DNA of 47,864 nt from assembly GCA_900316205.1 (NCBI GenBank), contig ONBX01000001.1, positions 147,373-195,236 on the forward strand, written 5' to 3'. Under the pieces are notes generated by a model. It was given only the letters and a program-made list of their open reading frames with translations. It was not told the DNA's origin and made no database searches. Position 1 is the stretch's first letter. Each line of letters begins with the position of its first letter. The position numbers and the translations under genes are program-made. Positions 25,991 to 34,241 of this stretch are shown here, in pieces. Origin of the DNA: an uncultured Eubacteriales bacterium (GTDB lineage Bacteria; Bacillota; Clostridia; Oscillospirales; Oscillospiraceae).

Positions 25991-26335
25991 TTACGCAGCA
26001 GGCTCAGCTTCGGTTTCGGCCTCGGCAGGCTCAGCCTCGGTCTCGGCAGTTTCGGTGACGGCGGCGGGCTCTTCAGCCACGGCGGTCTCCTGGCCAACGC
26101 CGGAACGGGCCATCAGGTTCAGCACCAGGGTGAGCACCACGAAAGCCAGAGCAAACCACTTGGTCATTTTGGCCAGCTTGGCGTCCAGGCTCTTGGCCTT
26201 GCCCTTGGACATGAAAGTCTCGGCACCGCCGGAGATCGTGCCGGAAAGGCCGGCGCTCTTGCCGCTCTGAGCAAGCACGATGACGGTAACGGCGAGACCC
26301 GCCAGAACCTGCAGAATCGTAAAGAAGATAGACAT
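25991..26335 (-). CDS. secG: Preprotein translocase subunit SecG
   Basis: 114 aa. Two transmembrane helices (about 3-23 and 57-76) joined by the conserved loop LAQSGKSAGLSGTISGGAETFM, which identifies SecG of the SecYEG channel. The tail after residue 80 is a Glu/Ala/Thr-rich low-complexity extension not found in short SecG proteins (~75 aa). The ATG at 26335 is preferred to an upstream TTG. No rnr/smpB follows, unlike the arrangement in many Firmicutes. Confidence 0.93.
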   Translation of the reverse strand: MSIFFTILQVLAGLAVTVIVLAQSGKSAGLSGTISGGAETFMSKGKAKSLDAKLAKMTKWFALAFVVLTLVLNLMARSGVGQETAVAEEPAAVTETAETEAEPAEAETEAEPAA

Positions 26336-26382
26336 GTATTTCAATCCTTTCGACGATATATACTACTTGAGTCAGCCATAGT

Positions 26383-26411
26383 AATATAACACAAGCTTTC
26401 CTCCAATTCAA
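26383..26411 (-). promoter_or_regulatory. Promoter of secG
   Basis: Minus strand TTGAAT (26406-26411), 17-bp spacer, TATATT (26383-26388). Confidence 0.65.
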
Positions 26412-26605
26412 GACTTATTTTTCATTTGTAGATGCATTTTTACAAAAAGAAATTCAAAAGTGCGGAGCATCGGTCCGGAAAGAAGGACACCTTCGCGGGA
26501 GAAGCCGCAAAACCTGCTTTTCTTGACAAATCAGGAAGATTGCCTTTGCATTTGGATAGAAACGATGATATACTATGGATGGAAAAGAAACGGAGGGATG
26601 AGATC

Positions 26606-27166
26606 ATGTCAACTTCTACGAAAGAATCACTGGCTGCTGCGCTCAAACAAATGATGAACGTGAAACCCATCGGCAAGATCACGGTGAAAGATCTGGTGGA
26701 GATCTGCGGGGTGAACCGGCAGACCTTTTATTATCACTTTGACGACGTCTATGACCTGCTGGAGTGGGTCTTTGAGGAGGACGCCAACCGCTTCCTGCCT
26801 CAGAAGGTGGTGTATGAGCACTGGCGGGAGGACATCCTGATCTACCTGGACTATCTCCAGGAGAACAGCACCTTTGCCCTGAACGTCTATAATTCCAACA
26901 GCAGGCTCTATATGCTCCGCTATCTGGAGGAGAAGATGGAGGGCTGCATCCGCAGCTTTGCCGAGATCGTCTCAGAGGGGCAGAATATCGACCGGCAGGA
27001 TTTTGAATTCGTGGTCAAATTCTATTCCAAGTGCGCCATCGGCCTCATTTCCCAGTGGATGGATCTGGGCATGCAGCTGCCCAAGGAGATCACCGTGGAG
27101 CGCATCCTGAAGGTCATGGACGGCAGCGTGGAGCGCTACCTGTCCCACTTCGAAATCAAAAAGTAA
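26606..27166 (+). CDS. TetR family transcriptional regulator
   Basis: 186 aa. N-terminal TetR helix-turn-helix: ALKQMMNVKPIGKITVKDLVEICGVNRQTFYYHF in two parts, about residues 10-45, with FYYHF as the recognition-helix end. The C-terminal domain has the pattern of the group with FYSKCAIGLISQWMDLGM near residue 135-150 (the TetR_C-type domain also found in DhaS-like regulators). Ligand unknown. ATG at 26606 follows CGGAGGG; an extended -10 (TGATATACT, 26576-26584) lies just upstream. The next gene, a flavoprotein, is a possible target, but it has its own promoter after a terminator. Confidence 0.88.
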   Translation: MSTSTKESLAAALKQMMNVKPIGKITVKDLVEICGVNRQTFYYHFDDVYDLLEWVFEEDANRFLPQKVVYEHWREDILIYLDYLQENSTFALNVYNSNSRLYMLRYLEEKMEGCIRSFAEIVSEGQNIDRQDFEFVVKFYSKCAIGLISQWMDLGMQLPKEITVERILKVMDGSVERYLSHFEIKK

Positions 27167-27190
27167 GCGGCATGGCACATGCAACATAGT

Positions 27191-27225
27191 AAACCGGAAA
27201 TGCAATTGTATTTCCGGTTTTTTTT
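27191..27225 (+). terminator. Terminator after tetR-type gene
   Basis: AAACCGGAAAT..ATTTCCGGTTT hairpin followed by T run. Confidence 0.9.
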
Positions 27226-27236
27226 CAAAAGAGGTC

Positions 27237-27265
27237 TTGCAAAAGCTAAACTGATATGATAAAAC
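27237..27265 (+). promoter_or_regulatory. Promoter of flavoprotein gene
   Basis: TTGCAA (27237-27242), 17-bp spacer, TAAAAC (27260-27265). Confidence 0.5.
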
Positions 27266-27302
27266 TAAATTGAACAAAATCAAAAGAAACGAGGATTGAA
27301 TC

Positions 27303-28115
27303 ATGGCAGATACCTATGATGTGATCGTGATCGGCGGCGGCGCGGCGGCGACTTCCGCGGCGCTGACGCTGCTCAACCGCGGCAAGACCGTGGGCGTTGT
27401 GTGCAACAAGGCGGAGACCAGCAGTCTCTATAAGGCGGAAAAGGTCACCAATTATCCGGGACTTCCTCCCATGACCGGCGCGGAAATGACCCAGCTCTTT
27501 CGCCGTCAGCTGGAGGAGAGCAAGGCGGACATCATTACGGGCCGTGCCCTCTCGGTGATGCCCATGGGCAACACCTTTGGCGTGGCGGTGGGCAGCGACT
27601 TTTATATGTGCTCGGCGCTCATCATTGCCGCCGGCATCACCAGAGAGAAGCTCTACCCCGGGGAAGGGGAGTTCCTGGGCCGGGGCGTCAGCTACTGCGC
27701 CACCTGTGACGGGATGCTCTATCGGGGCAAGACCGTTGCCGTGGTGGGCGGCGGAGAGGAAGCCCGGCACGACGGGGACTTCCTGGAGAGCATCGGCTGC
27801 CAGGTCCTGCGCTTTGAGCAGAACGGCAAGTACGAGATCCGCGGCGGCATGAAGGCCGATACCCTGGTCTTTGCCGGTGAGGAGCACAGGGTGGACGGCA
27901 TCTTCATCATCAAGGACACCGTCTCCGTGACCCGGCTGGTGCCCGGTCTGGTGTATGAAAACGGCGCCATCGTGGTGGACCGGAAGATGGCCACCAGCGT
28001 CCCCGGCGTCTTCGCGGCGGGTGACTGTACCGGCAAGCCCTTCCAGCTGGCCAAGGCCGCGGGGGAAGGCAACGTGGCCGCCCTCTCCGCGGTGGACTAC
28101 CTGGCGTCTCTCTGA
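27303..28115 (+). CDS. Thioredoxin reductase-like FAD protein, short form
   Basis: 270 aa, against 305-320 for normal thioredoxin reductase. The FAD-binding GGGAAATSAA near residues 12-21, YPGLP, the redox pair CATC (SYCATCDG, about residue 138), and the FAD end VFAAGDCTGKPFQLAKAAGEG are intact. The nucleotide-binding middle is shortened: VVGGGEEA is present, but the usual HRR-x-x-x-R segment for the NADPH phosphate is missing. It could be a ferredoxin- or NADH-linked or non-pyridine-nucleotide enzyme rather than a classical TrxB. Start 27303 follows ACGAGG. No thioredoxin gene nearby. Confidence 0.85.
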   Translation: MADTYDVIVIGGGAAATSAALTLLNRGKTVGVVCNKAETSSLYKAEKVTNYPGLPPMTGAEMTQLFRRQLEESKADIITGRALSVMPMGNTFGVAVGSDFYMCSALIIAAGITREKLYPGEGEFLGRGVSYCATCDGMLYRGKTVAVVGGGEEARHDGDFLESIGCQVLRFEQNGKYEIRGGMKADTLVFAGEEHRVDGIFIIKDTVSVTRLVPGLVYENGAIVVDRKMATSVPGVFAAGDCTGKPFQLAKAAGEGNVAALSAVDYLASL

Positions 28116-28127
28116 ACACTATTTGTG

Positions 28128-28167
28128 AAAAAGGCTGGATCCTCTTCACGGAAGATCCAGCCTTTTT
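28128..28167. terminator. Bidirectional terminator
   Basis: AAAAAGGCTGGATC with complement GATCCAGCCTTTTT between converging genes. Confidence 0.92.
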
Positions 28168-28173
28168 GCATCA

Positions 28174-30345
28174 TCAGCCGTAGCGCTCAGCCATATAGAT
28201 GCTGGCGCGGCTTTGCAGAAGGTCAATAGCCTCGTCCAGACTTTTCTCCCCATGGAGATAGGCCAGGCCGCAGTCCATGACGATCTCCCGCAGCGCGGCG
28301 TCCGCAATGTTTTCCGCAAAGCCCGTGTGTTCCAGCAGATCCAGCAGCAGGGCCATGTCCTCATCCGCTGCGCCGTCCTCCCGGGCCAGGGTTTCGGCGG
28401 CCTCCCGATTTACGGGAAAGCGCAGGTGCAGCTGCTCCTGGAGCATCAGACGGCTGCGCAGAAAGGCCCAGGCGCCCTCCGGGTTGCTTGCGGCTGCGGG
28501 AATGGCCATGGACCAGCCCGCCATGGTATAGTAGCTGCCAAGATCGTCCCCGGTGGGGAAGCCCACGAACACAAAGGGCTCGTGATACACATTGTCCCGC
28601 ATCATGTGGACCCGGGACGGGGTCTGCATCCACTCCACCCAGAGCACCACGTCCTCCGGATAGAGGACCGCAGCGTCGAAGCTTCCTTCCGGCTGCTCAT
28701 CGCACATTTTGGAGCACCAGGCCAATAACGCGCGGAAGCTGGGATCGTCAAAGCTGCAGGAGCCGTCTTCACGGTTGACATAACGACTGATCCCCACCGT
28801 GGAAACATAGCGCAGCAGGTTTACTTTGTCCATGAAGCCCTGGAAAATGGCCTGGTATTGGTCGCTTTCCGACAGGATCCTGTCGTAGTCCGCCGTGGTG
28901 AGACCCTTTCCGTCCCCCACATCGGAAACGCGGGCGGACAGCGTGCAGACGTTCACCTCGGTCCAGAGCTCATGAAGCTCTCCCTTGATGCTCAAATCCT
29001 GCAGCAGCAAGGGCAGAAAGCTCTCCCTGCTCAGCTCCTGATCCTTGTCCAGAAGGGGATACAGGTCCAGAAAAGCAGTGGAAGCGGTGTTGATCCCCTG
29101 ATTGAAGATCACGAGATCCGGGGCATCGGAGGTGGTGAGCAGGGTGAAGAGCTTGTCCAGCTCGTCCTCGCCGTATTCCGTAACTTCAAACGTATATAAG
29201 CCGCTCTCATTTTCGAAGCCCTGCAGGGCAGATCGCACGGTGGAGGCAAGGCCCAGGAAGTCGTCCACACAGTAGATCGCCACCTTCACGGTTTCTCGCT
29301 GGCGAACCGCCTGCTGCACTTCCCACGCGCCGGTCAGAACGCCGCTGCGGTCCTGGCGGCAGAGATAGGCGTGATCGGACAGGCGCAGGACCTGGCTGCA
29401 GCCTTCATTGCGGTAGTTCCAGCGCAGGAGTTCCTGTTCCGATCCGCTTTCAGGATCCAGAGCGAATATGGTTCCCAGAAATTCTCGCAGGTACTCATTC
29501 TCCAGACCTTGCCCGTCGCCGGAGTTGAGCGTGTCCGCGTTCCCGGAGCTGAGTTCCCTGGTTTCGCCGGTGCGAAGATCGCAGCAGAGATAGAGACCCT
29601 GACCTGTGGGCTGGAAGCGGGTGAGATAGAGGGTTTCACCGCAGCGCTGCGCTCCTACCGTGTAGGACTCCGCATCCAGCTGCTCCCGATGGAGGATCTG
29701 CCCGGCACTGTTCAGCAGAGCAAGTCCCCCGTCGCCGTAAAGCAGGATGTGTTCCTCGTCCAGAGCGGCAAGACCCCGGAGATCCTGGATCTCAAAAGAG
29801 AGTAGAGGGAGGGAGCTTAGCAGCTCACCCTCCTGGGAATAGCGCAACACTCGGTAGCTGTTCTGCCGGGCTTCGTTGAACTGCAGTTCTCCGTTATGCA
29901 GATAGGTGGCGGGGCGCTCTCCGGTAAGGACGTAGAAGCAGCTGTCAGCCCCGGGAGCCAGGTCATAGAGAAAGTCCTCCTCCGGGGCGGAGGGCTCGTC
30001 CAGGGGGATCTCCTGCGGATCGGAAAGCACGGGAGAGCCGTCCTCCGCAATGCGATAGCGGCAGAGAGCCAGGCTGTGACGGCCGCCGTCGGAGAAGGTG
30101 CCGCCGTCACTGAGGGAAAAGAGCAGGGAATCGCCGATCCGGGCCAAGTTCCGAATGGTGATCCCCGCAGGGAAGGGGCGATATTCCTTGCTTTTTGTTA
30201 CCCATTCCGTCTCTGCGCCGGAAGAGAGCGGGAGAGTGGATGTACCTGGCTGCGCAGGTTTCCCGGTGGCCTGCTCGCCGCTGCCGCAGGCGCAGAGGCC
30301 CAGGAGGAGCAGCGTTGACAGCAGAAATGCCAAGATACGTTTCAT
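28174..30345 (-). CDS. Lipoprotein: propeller-like N-terminal region fused to solute-binding module
   Basis: 723 aa. Signal peptide with lipobox L-C-A-C (Cys20 lipidated). Residues about 55-340 are strand-rich with recurring units such as IGDSLLFSLSDGG, EEHILLYGDGGLALL and GETLYLTRFQPTG, a pattern like beta-propeller blades. Residues about 345-720 look like an ABC-type family 1 extracellular solute-binding protein: KVAIYCVDDF, ENESGLYTFEVTEYGEDELDKL in parts, APDLVIFNQG, and YYTMAGWSMAIPAAASNPEGAWAFLRSRL in parts. No permease or ATPase gene is adjacent, so it may be a sensor rather than a transporter part. Start follows AAGGAGG. The leader is the palindrome described separately. Confidence 0.75.
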   Translation of the reverse strand: MKRILAFLLSTLLLLGLCACGSGEQATGKPAQPGTSTLPLSSGAETEWVTKSKEYRPFPAGITIRNLARIGDSLLFSLSDGGTFSDGGRHSLALCRYRIAEDGSPVLSDPQEIPLDEPSAPEEDFLYDLAPGADSCFYVLTGERPATYLHNGELQFNEARQNSYRVLRYSQEGELLSSLPLLSFEIQDLRGLAALDEEHILLYGDGGLALLNSAGQILHREQLDAESYTVGAQRCGETLYLTRFQPTGQGLYLCCDLRTGETRELSSGNADTLNSGDGQGLENEYLREFLGTIFALDPESGSEQELLRWNYRNEGCSQVLRLSDHAYLCRQDRSGVLTGAWEVQQAVRQRETVKVAIYCVDDFLGLASTVRSALQGFENESGLYTFEVTEYGEDELDKLFTLLTTSDAPDLVIFNQGINTASTAFLDLYPLLDKDQELSRESFLPLLLQDLSIKGELHELWTEVNVCTLSARVSDVGDGKGLTTADYDRILSESDQYQAIFQGFMDKVNLLRYVSTVGISRYVNREDGSCSFDDPSFRALLAWCSKMCDEQPEGSFDAAVLYPEDVVLWVEWMQTPSRVHMMRDNVYHEPFVFVGFPTGDDLGSYYTMAGWSMAIPAAASNPEGAWAFLRSRLMLQEQLHLRFPVNREAAETLAREDGAADEDMALLLDLLEHTGFAENIADAALREIVMDCGLAYLHGEKSLDEAIDLLQSRASIYMAERYG

Positions 30346-30360
30346 GATAAAACCTCCTTG

Positions 30361-30519
30361 GTAAACGCTGATCAAATCATCTGCGGCGCCTCCCGGATAA
30401 TTTGTGCTCTGATTTCGTCACTTTTTCTTGCAATACACAAAGTATTCCTGCAAAAAAGTGCCATCATCAGAACGCAAATTATCTCGGGATTCGCTCTTGC
30501 TGATTTCATCATCGTTTAC
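30361..30519 (-). repeat. 159-bp imperfect palindrome in the lipoprotein 5' UTR
   Basis: Left arm 30361-30436 and right arm 30442-30519 are inverted repeats over their whole length with a 5-nt loop (ACAAA). Hand alignment gives roughly three quarters identity. Best blocks are GTAAACG, AAATCA, TCCCG, GATAATTTG, TCTGAT, ACTTTTT and ATAC. On the minus strand the predicted transcript start falls at the beginning of the palindrome, and the palindrome ends just before the AAGGAGG ribosome binding site of the lipoprotein gene. Confidence 0.85.
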
Positions 30520-30547
30520 TTGTATCTATGGTCGTTACATCTATCAA
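30519..30547 (-). promoter_or_regulatory. Candidate promoter of the lipoprotein gene
   Basis: Minus strand TTGATA (30542-30547), 17-bp spacer, TACAAG (30519-30524). Transcription would start near 30512, inside the first bases of the palindrome. The -10 is weak. Confidence 0.45.
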
Positions 30548-30653
30548 GTCGCGGTTTTGCGGGATATGTTACAGCTTATCGTGAAACTTTGGGATTCTTA
30601 AGAAAATTGGCCGGATGAAAAAGACTGGACAAGGGATTTTTTGCGCGGATCGG

Positions 30654-30682
30654 TTGACAAAGGTCTGGGCACATTGTATAAT
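30654..30682 (+). promoter_or_regulatory. Promoter of Val T-box operon
   Basis: TTGACA (30654-30659), 17-bp spacer, TATAAT (30677-30682): a full consensus sigma-A promoter. Confidence 0.93.
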
Positions 30683-30689
30683 CTCGGCA

Positions 30690-30993
30690 GTTCATATTTG
30701 TGCGCTGTGACGGATAGGAGTACGGTGTGGGCCGGATCGCAGAGAGGGGACGGATGGTGCAAGTCCCTGTGACGGCAGCCGGAAGGTCGATCCTGAGCGC
30801 CCGGGGGGAAGGGCAACTGCGTAGTCCCGGCGTAGGACCCGCGTTAAGGGTCGGATGAGCGCTGCTCCTGCTTTGACGAGCATAAGAGATCCTTCGACTC
30901 GCTCTGCTCGCTCAGGATGACAGGAGGCAACGGAATTCAGGTGGTACCGCGGTTACTGATCGCCCTGAGACGAAAGTCTCGGGGCGTTTTTTT
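30690..30993 (+). promoter_or_regulatory. Val T-box leader
   Basis: T-box core GAATTCAGGTGGTACCGCGG at 30933-30952, followed by terminator stem CGCCC-GAGAC..GTCTC-GGGCG (30961-30986) and seven T. Stem I base GGATC (30733-30737) pairs with GATCC (30789-30793); AGAGA lies on the 5' side of the loop and GTC (30786-30788), a valine codon, stands just before the 3' arm. This places the specifier exactly as in the Phe leader. It should control the YcxB-like gene and valS in response to uncharged tRNA(Val). A dispersed repeat (30887-30922) interrupts the leader before the antiterminator. Confidence 0.9.
30887..30922 (+). repeat. Dispersed palindromic repeat (family D) inside Val T-box
   Basis: Begins AGATCCTTCGACTCGCTC and ends GAGCG-type complement CGCTCAGGATGACA. 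This is a repeat type recognisable from related gut Clostridia. It lies between the upper leader stems and the antiterminator. Confidence 0.7.
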
Positions 30994-31011
30994 GATGGGA
31001 GGGGAAGAAAA

Positions 31012-31530
31012 ATGCGATTTACCATGCATGTGGAGTACGAAAAGGCGGACTTTCTTGCCTATGCCAAGGCGCATAACAAGGTCAAAAACAAGAAAAATCG
31101 TATCCTGCAGATCGTGCTCGCGGTCCTCTGCGGCCTGCTCGCCTTCGGCATGCTTTTGTTTTGGCGGAGCTTTGGCTATCTGAGCACGGAGATGGTCGTG
31201 CTGCTGGTCCTGCTGCCGATCCTTGGCGCCGAAATGCTTTGGCTGCCCCGGATCCTTGCGCTTTCCATGGTGAAGACTTATCGAAAGATCGGAAGCATCG
31301 ATATGTGTTTCGGCGAGAATGAGGTGAGCGTACAGCGTGCGGTGGAAAGCACGGTGTACCAGTATGGGGCGTTCGACAGCCTTTATCATGGCGAGGGCGC
31401 GTTTTATCTCTACCTGAACCGCCAGCAGGCACTGGTGATCCCCGAGCGCTGCTTTACCCAGGGCGATCCCGCCGCCTTCGGTGCGTTTCTCACCGAGAAA
31501 ACGGGACTGACCGTAAAAGAAATCAACTGA
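31012..31530 (+). CDS. YcxB-like membrane protein
   Basis: 172 aa. Two adjacent transmembrane helices (about 32-52 and 60-82), then a C-terminal domain whose FYLYLNRQQALVIPERCF strand pair and final helix (DPAAFGAFLTEKTG) match the YcxB-like family. Function of the family is unknown. It lies between the Val T-box and valS (18-nt gap to the valS ATG) and should therefore respond to valine-tRNA charging, an odd position for such a protein. Start follows GGGAGGGG. Confidence 0.8.
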   Translation: MRFTMHVEYEKADFLAYAKAHNKVKNKKNRILQIVLAVLCGLLAFGMLLFWRSFGYLSTEMVVLLVLLPILGAEMLWLPRILALSMVKTYRKIGSIDMCFGENEVSVQRAVESTVYQYGAFDSLYHGEGAFYLYLNRQQALVIPERCFTQGDPAAFGAFLTEKTGLTVKEIN

Positions 31531-31548
31531 GAATATATGGAGGCGAAT

Positions 31549-34154
31549 ATGAAAGAACTTCCGAAAGTGTATGAACCCCAGAAGGTGGAAAAGAAAATCT
31601 ACGACTTCTGGATGCAGGGCGGCTGGTTCAAGGGCGTCATCGACCCTGAGAAAAAGCCCTTCTCCATCGTGATGCCGCCCCCCAATGTGACGGGGCAGCT
31701 GCACATGGGCCACGCCATGGACTCCACCCTGCAGGACATCCTGACCCGCTATAAGCGGATGCAGGGCTACGCCGCCCTGTGGCTTCCCGGCGTGGACCAC
31801 GCGGGCATTGCCACCCAAATCAAGGTGGAAGAGGTGCTGCGCAAGGAAGAGGGCCTGACCCGTTACGATCTGGGCCGGGAAAAGTTCCTGGACCGGGTCT
31901 GGCAGTGGAAGCAGCAGTACGGCGACCGCATCGTGGAGCAGCAAAAGAGCATGGGCGTCTCCTGCGACTGGGAGCGCAGCCGCTTTACCATGGACGAGAC
32001 CTGCGCCAAGGCTGTACGCGAGACCTTCTGCGACCTGTATGAAAAAGGCCTCATCTACAAGGGCAGCCGCATCATCAACTGGTGCCCCCACTGCCGCACC
32101 GCCCTGAGCGACGCGGAGGTGGAGTACAAGGACATGCCCGGTCACTTCTGGCACATCCGCTATCCCATTGAGGACTCCGACGAGGAGTTCATCATCGCCA
32201 CCACACGGCCCGAGACCATGCTGGGCGACTCCGGTGTGGCCGTGAACCCGGCTGAAGAGCGCTACACCCACCTGGTGGGCAAGAACGCCATTCTGCCCCT
32301 GGTGGGACGGAAGCTGCCCATCGTGGCGGACGACTACGTGGAGCTGGGCTTCGGCACCGGCGCCGTGAAGATGACCCCCTGCCACGACCCCAACGACTAT
32401 GAGGTGGGCCTGCGCCACAATCTGGAGCAGATCCAGGTCATCGACGAGGATGCGAAGATCTGCGGCGGCTACAAGTATGACGGTATGGACCGCTACGAGG
32501 CCCGCAAGGCCATCGTGGCCGATCTGGAGGAGCAGGGTTATCTCGTAAAGGTGGAGCCCTACAGCCACAACGTGGGAACCTGCTACCGCTGCGGCACCGT
32601 GGTGGAGCCGCTCACCAGCCCCCAGTGGTTCGTGAAGATGGCGCCTCTTGCCAAGAAGGCCATTGAAGTGGTGAAGGACGGACGCATCAAGTTCGTGCCC
32701 GAGCGCTTCTCCAAGACTTATCTGAACTGGATGGAGAACGTCCACGACTGGTGTATCTCCCGTCAGCTCTGGTGGGGCCACCAGATCCCCGCCTGGTACT
32801 GCGACGACTGCGGCCACATCACCGTCTCCCGGGAGGACGCCTGCCAGTGCGAGAAATGCGGCAGCAGGAACATCCACCGGGAAGAGGACGTGCTGGACAC
32901 CTGGTTCTCCAGCGCCCTCTGGCCCTTCTCCACCATGGGCTGGCCCGATAAGACCAAGGAGCTTGACTACTGGTATCCGACCACGGTCATGGTCACGGGC
33001 TATGACATCATCTTCTTCTGGGTGGCCCGCATGATCTTCTCCGGCATGGAGCAGATGGACAAGGAGCCCTTCAAGACCGTGTTCATCCACGGCCTGGTCC
33101 GGGACAGCCTGGGCCGCAAGATGTCCAAGTCTCTCGGCAACGGCATCGATCCTCTGGAAATCGTGGACAAGTACGGCGCCGACGCCCTGCGCTATAACCT
33201 GATCACCGGCAACTCCCCCGGCAACGACATGCGCTTCTACGTGGAAAAGTGCGAGGCCATGCGCAACTTCTGCAACAAGCTCTGGAACGCCAGCCGCTTT
33301 TCGACAAAAACGAGCTGCCCGAGAAGCTGGAGATCGAGGACAAGTGGATCCTCTCCAAGCTGAACGACACCGTGAAAGAGGTCTGCGAGAACATGGACAG
33401 CTTTGAGCTGGGCGTGGCCGCGGGCAAGATCTACGACTTTATCTGGGACAGCTTCTGCGACTGGTATATCGAGCTGACCAAGCCCCGCCTGAACGGGGAG
33501 GACGAGGAATCCAAGCTCTCTGCCCAGAAGGTGCTGCTCTACGTGCTTACCGAGATCCTGAAGCTGGTGCACCCCTTCATGCCTTTCATCTCCGAGGAGA
33601 TCTGGCAGGCTCTGCCCCACGAGGGCGAGGCGCTGATGGTGGAGCGCTACCCCGAGTTCAAGCCCGAGCTCTCTTTCCCGGAGGATGAGCAGAGCTTTGA
33701 GATGGTGATGACCGCCATCAAGGCCGTCCGCGCCCGCCGCAGCGACATGAACGTGCCCCCCTCCCGCAAGGCCCACCTGATCATCGCCACCGACAAGAAG
33801 ACCGCCTTTGAGGCCGGCATCAGCTACATCTGCAAGCTGGCCTACGCCAGCGAGGTTTCCGTGGTGGACGCTGCACCCGAGAGCACAGCGGGCATGGTCT
33901 CTGTGGTCACCGACAACGCCCGGATGTTCATGCCCATGGCGGAGCTGGTGGACCTGGAGAAGGAAAGAATGCGCATCGAGAGGGAACTGCAGAACGCCGA
34001 AAAGCAGCTGCAGAGTCAGATCGGCAAGCTCTCCAACCAGAACTTCGTCACCCGCGCCCCGGAGGCCGTTGTGAACGCCGAGCGGGAAAAGAAGGCCAAG
34101 CTGGAGGCCCTCATCGAGAACCTGAAGCTGAGCCTGGAGAATCTGGGCAAATAA
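31549..34154 (+). pseudogene. valS: Valyl-tRNA synthetase, reading frame broken near codon 584
   Basis: Start at 31549 (GGAGG five bases upstream). Class Ia enzyme that charges tRNA(Val). Present: HMGH (HIGH motif) in [14 protein letters not shown], the CP1 editing domain ([18 protein letters not shown]), two Cys-pair segments (CYRCG; CDDCG with CEKCG), the KMSKS loop [10 protein letters not shown], anticodon-binding domain, and the C-terminal coiled coil. The first frame runs to WNASRF (ending 33300) and then meets a stop at 33361; the rest continues in the -1 frame as [10 protein letters not shown] from 33300. Family members have about four more residues (consensus ...SRF-x-LMN...) at the junction, so about 13 nt (3n+1) appear lost. 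It is essential if single-copy, so an assembly error is a real possibility. Confidence 0.9.
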
Positions 34155-34218
34155 ATGGGAAGGGCTGCCCGGACCGGGCAGGATCTGACAGGCTTCTTTT
34201 GAAAAACCTGATACAATA

Positions 34219-34241
34219 ACGCCGCATCGAAGGATGCGGCG
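34219..34241 (+). repeat. Terminator hairpin copy 1 (23-bp direct repeat)
   Basis: ACGCCGCATC-GAAG-GATGCGGCG. Exact duplicate of 34394-34416, but without a following T run. The two copies flank the 152-bp element. Confidence 0.85.

Noticed and set aside
30358-30618. 86-aa plus-strand ORF between the lipoprotein gene and the Val T-box
   Set aside because: It is contained largely in the 159-bp palindrome, lacks a ribosome binding site, and its hydrophobic look follows from AT-rich repeat sequence.
33290-33310. Programmed -1 frameshift in valS
   Set aside because: No in-frame X-XXY-YYZ slippery heptamer lies at the junction, no such signal is known for valS, and about four conserved residues are missing, which a frameshift would not explain.
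34180-34205. Possible sigma-H promoter (AGGATCT..GAAAA) for spoIIA
   Set aside because: The -10 part does not fit, and it lies upstream of a terminator stem and the 152-bp element. Not strong enough to call.
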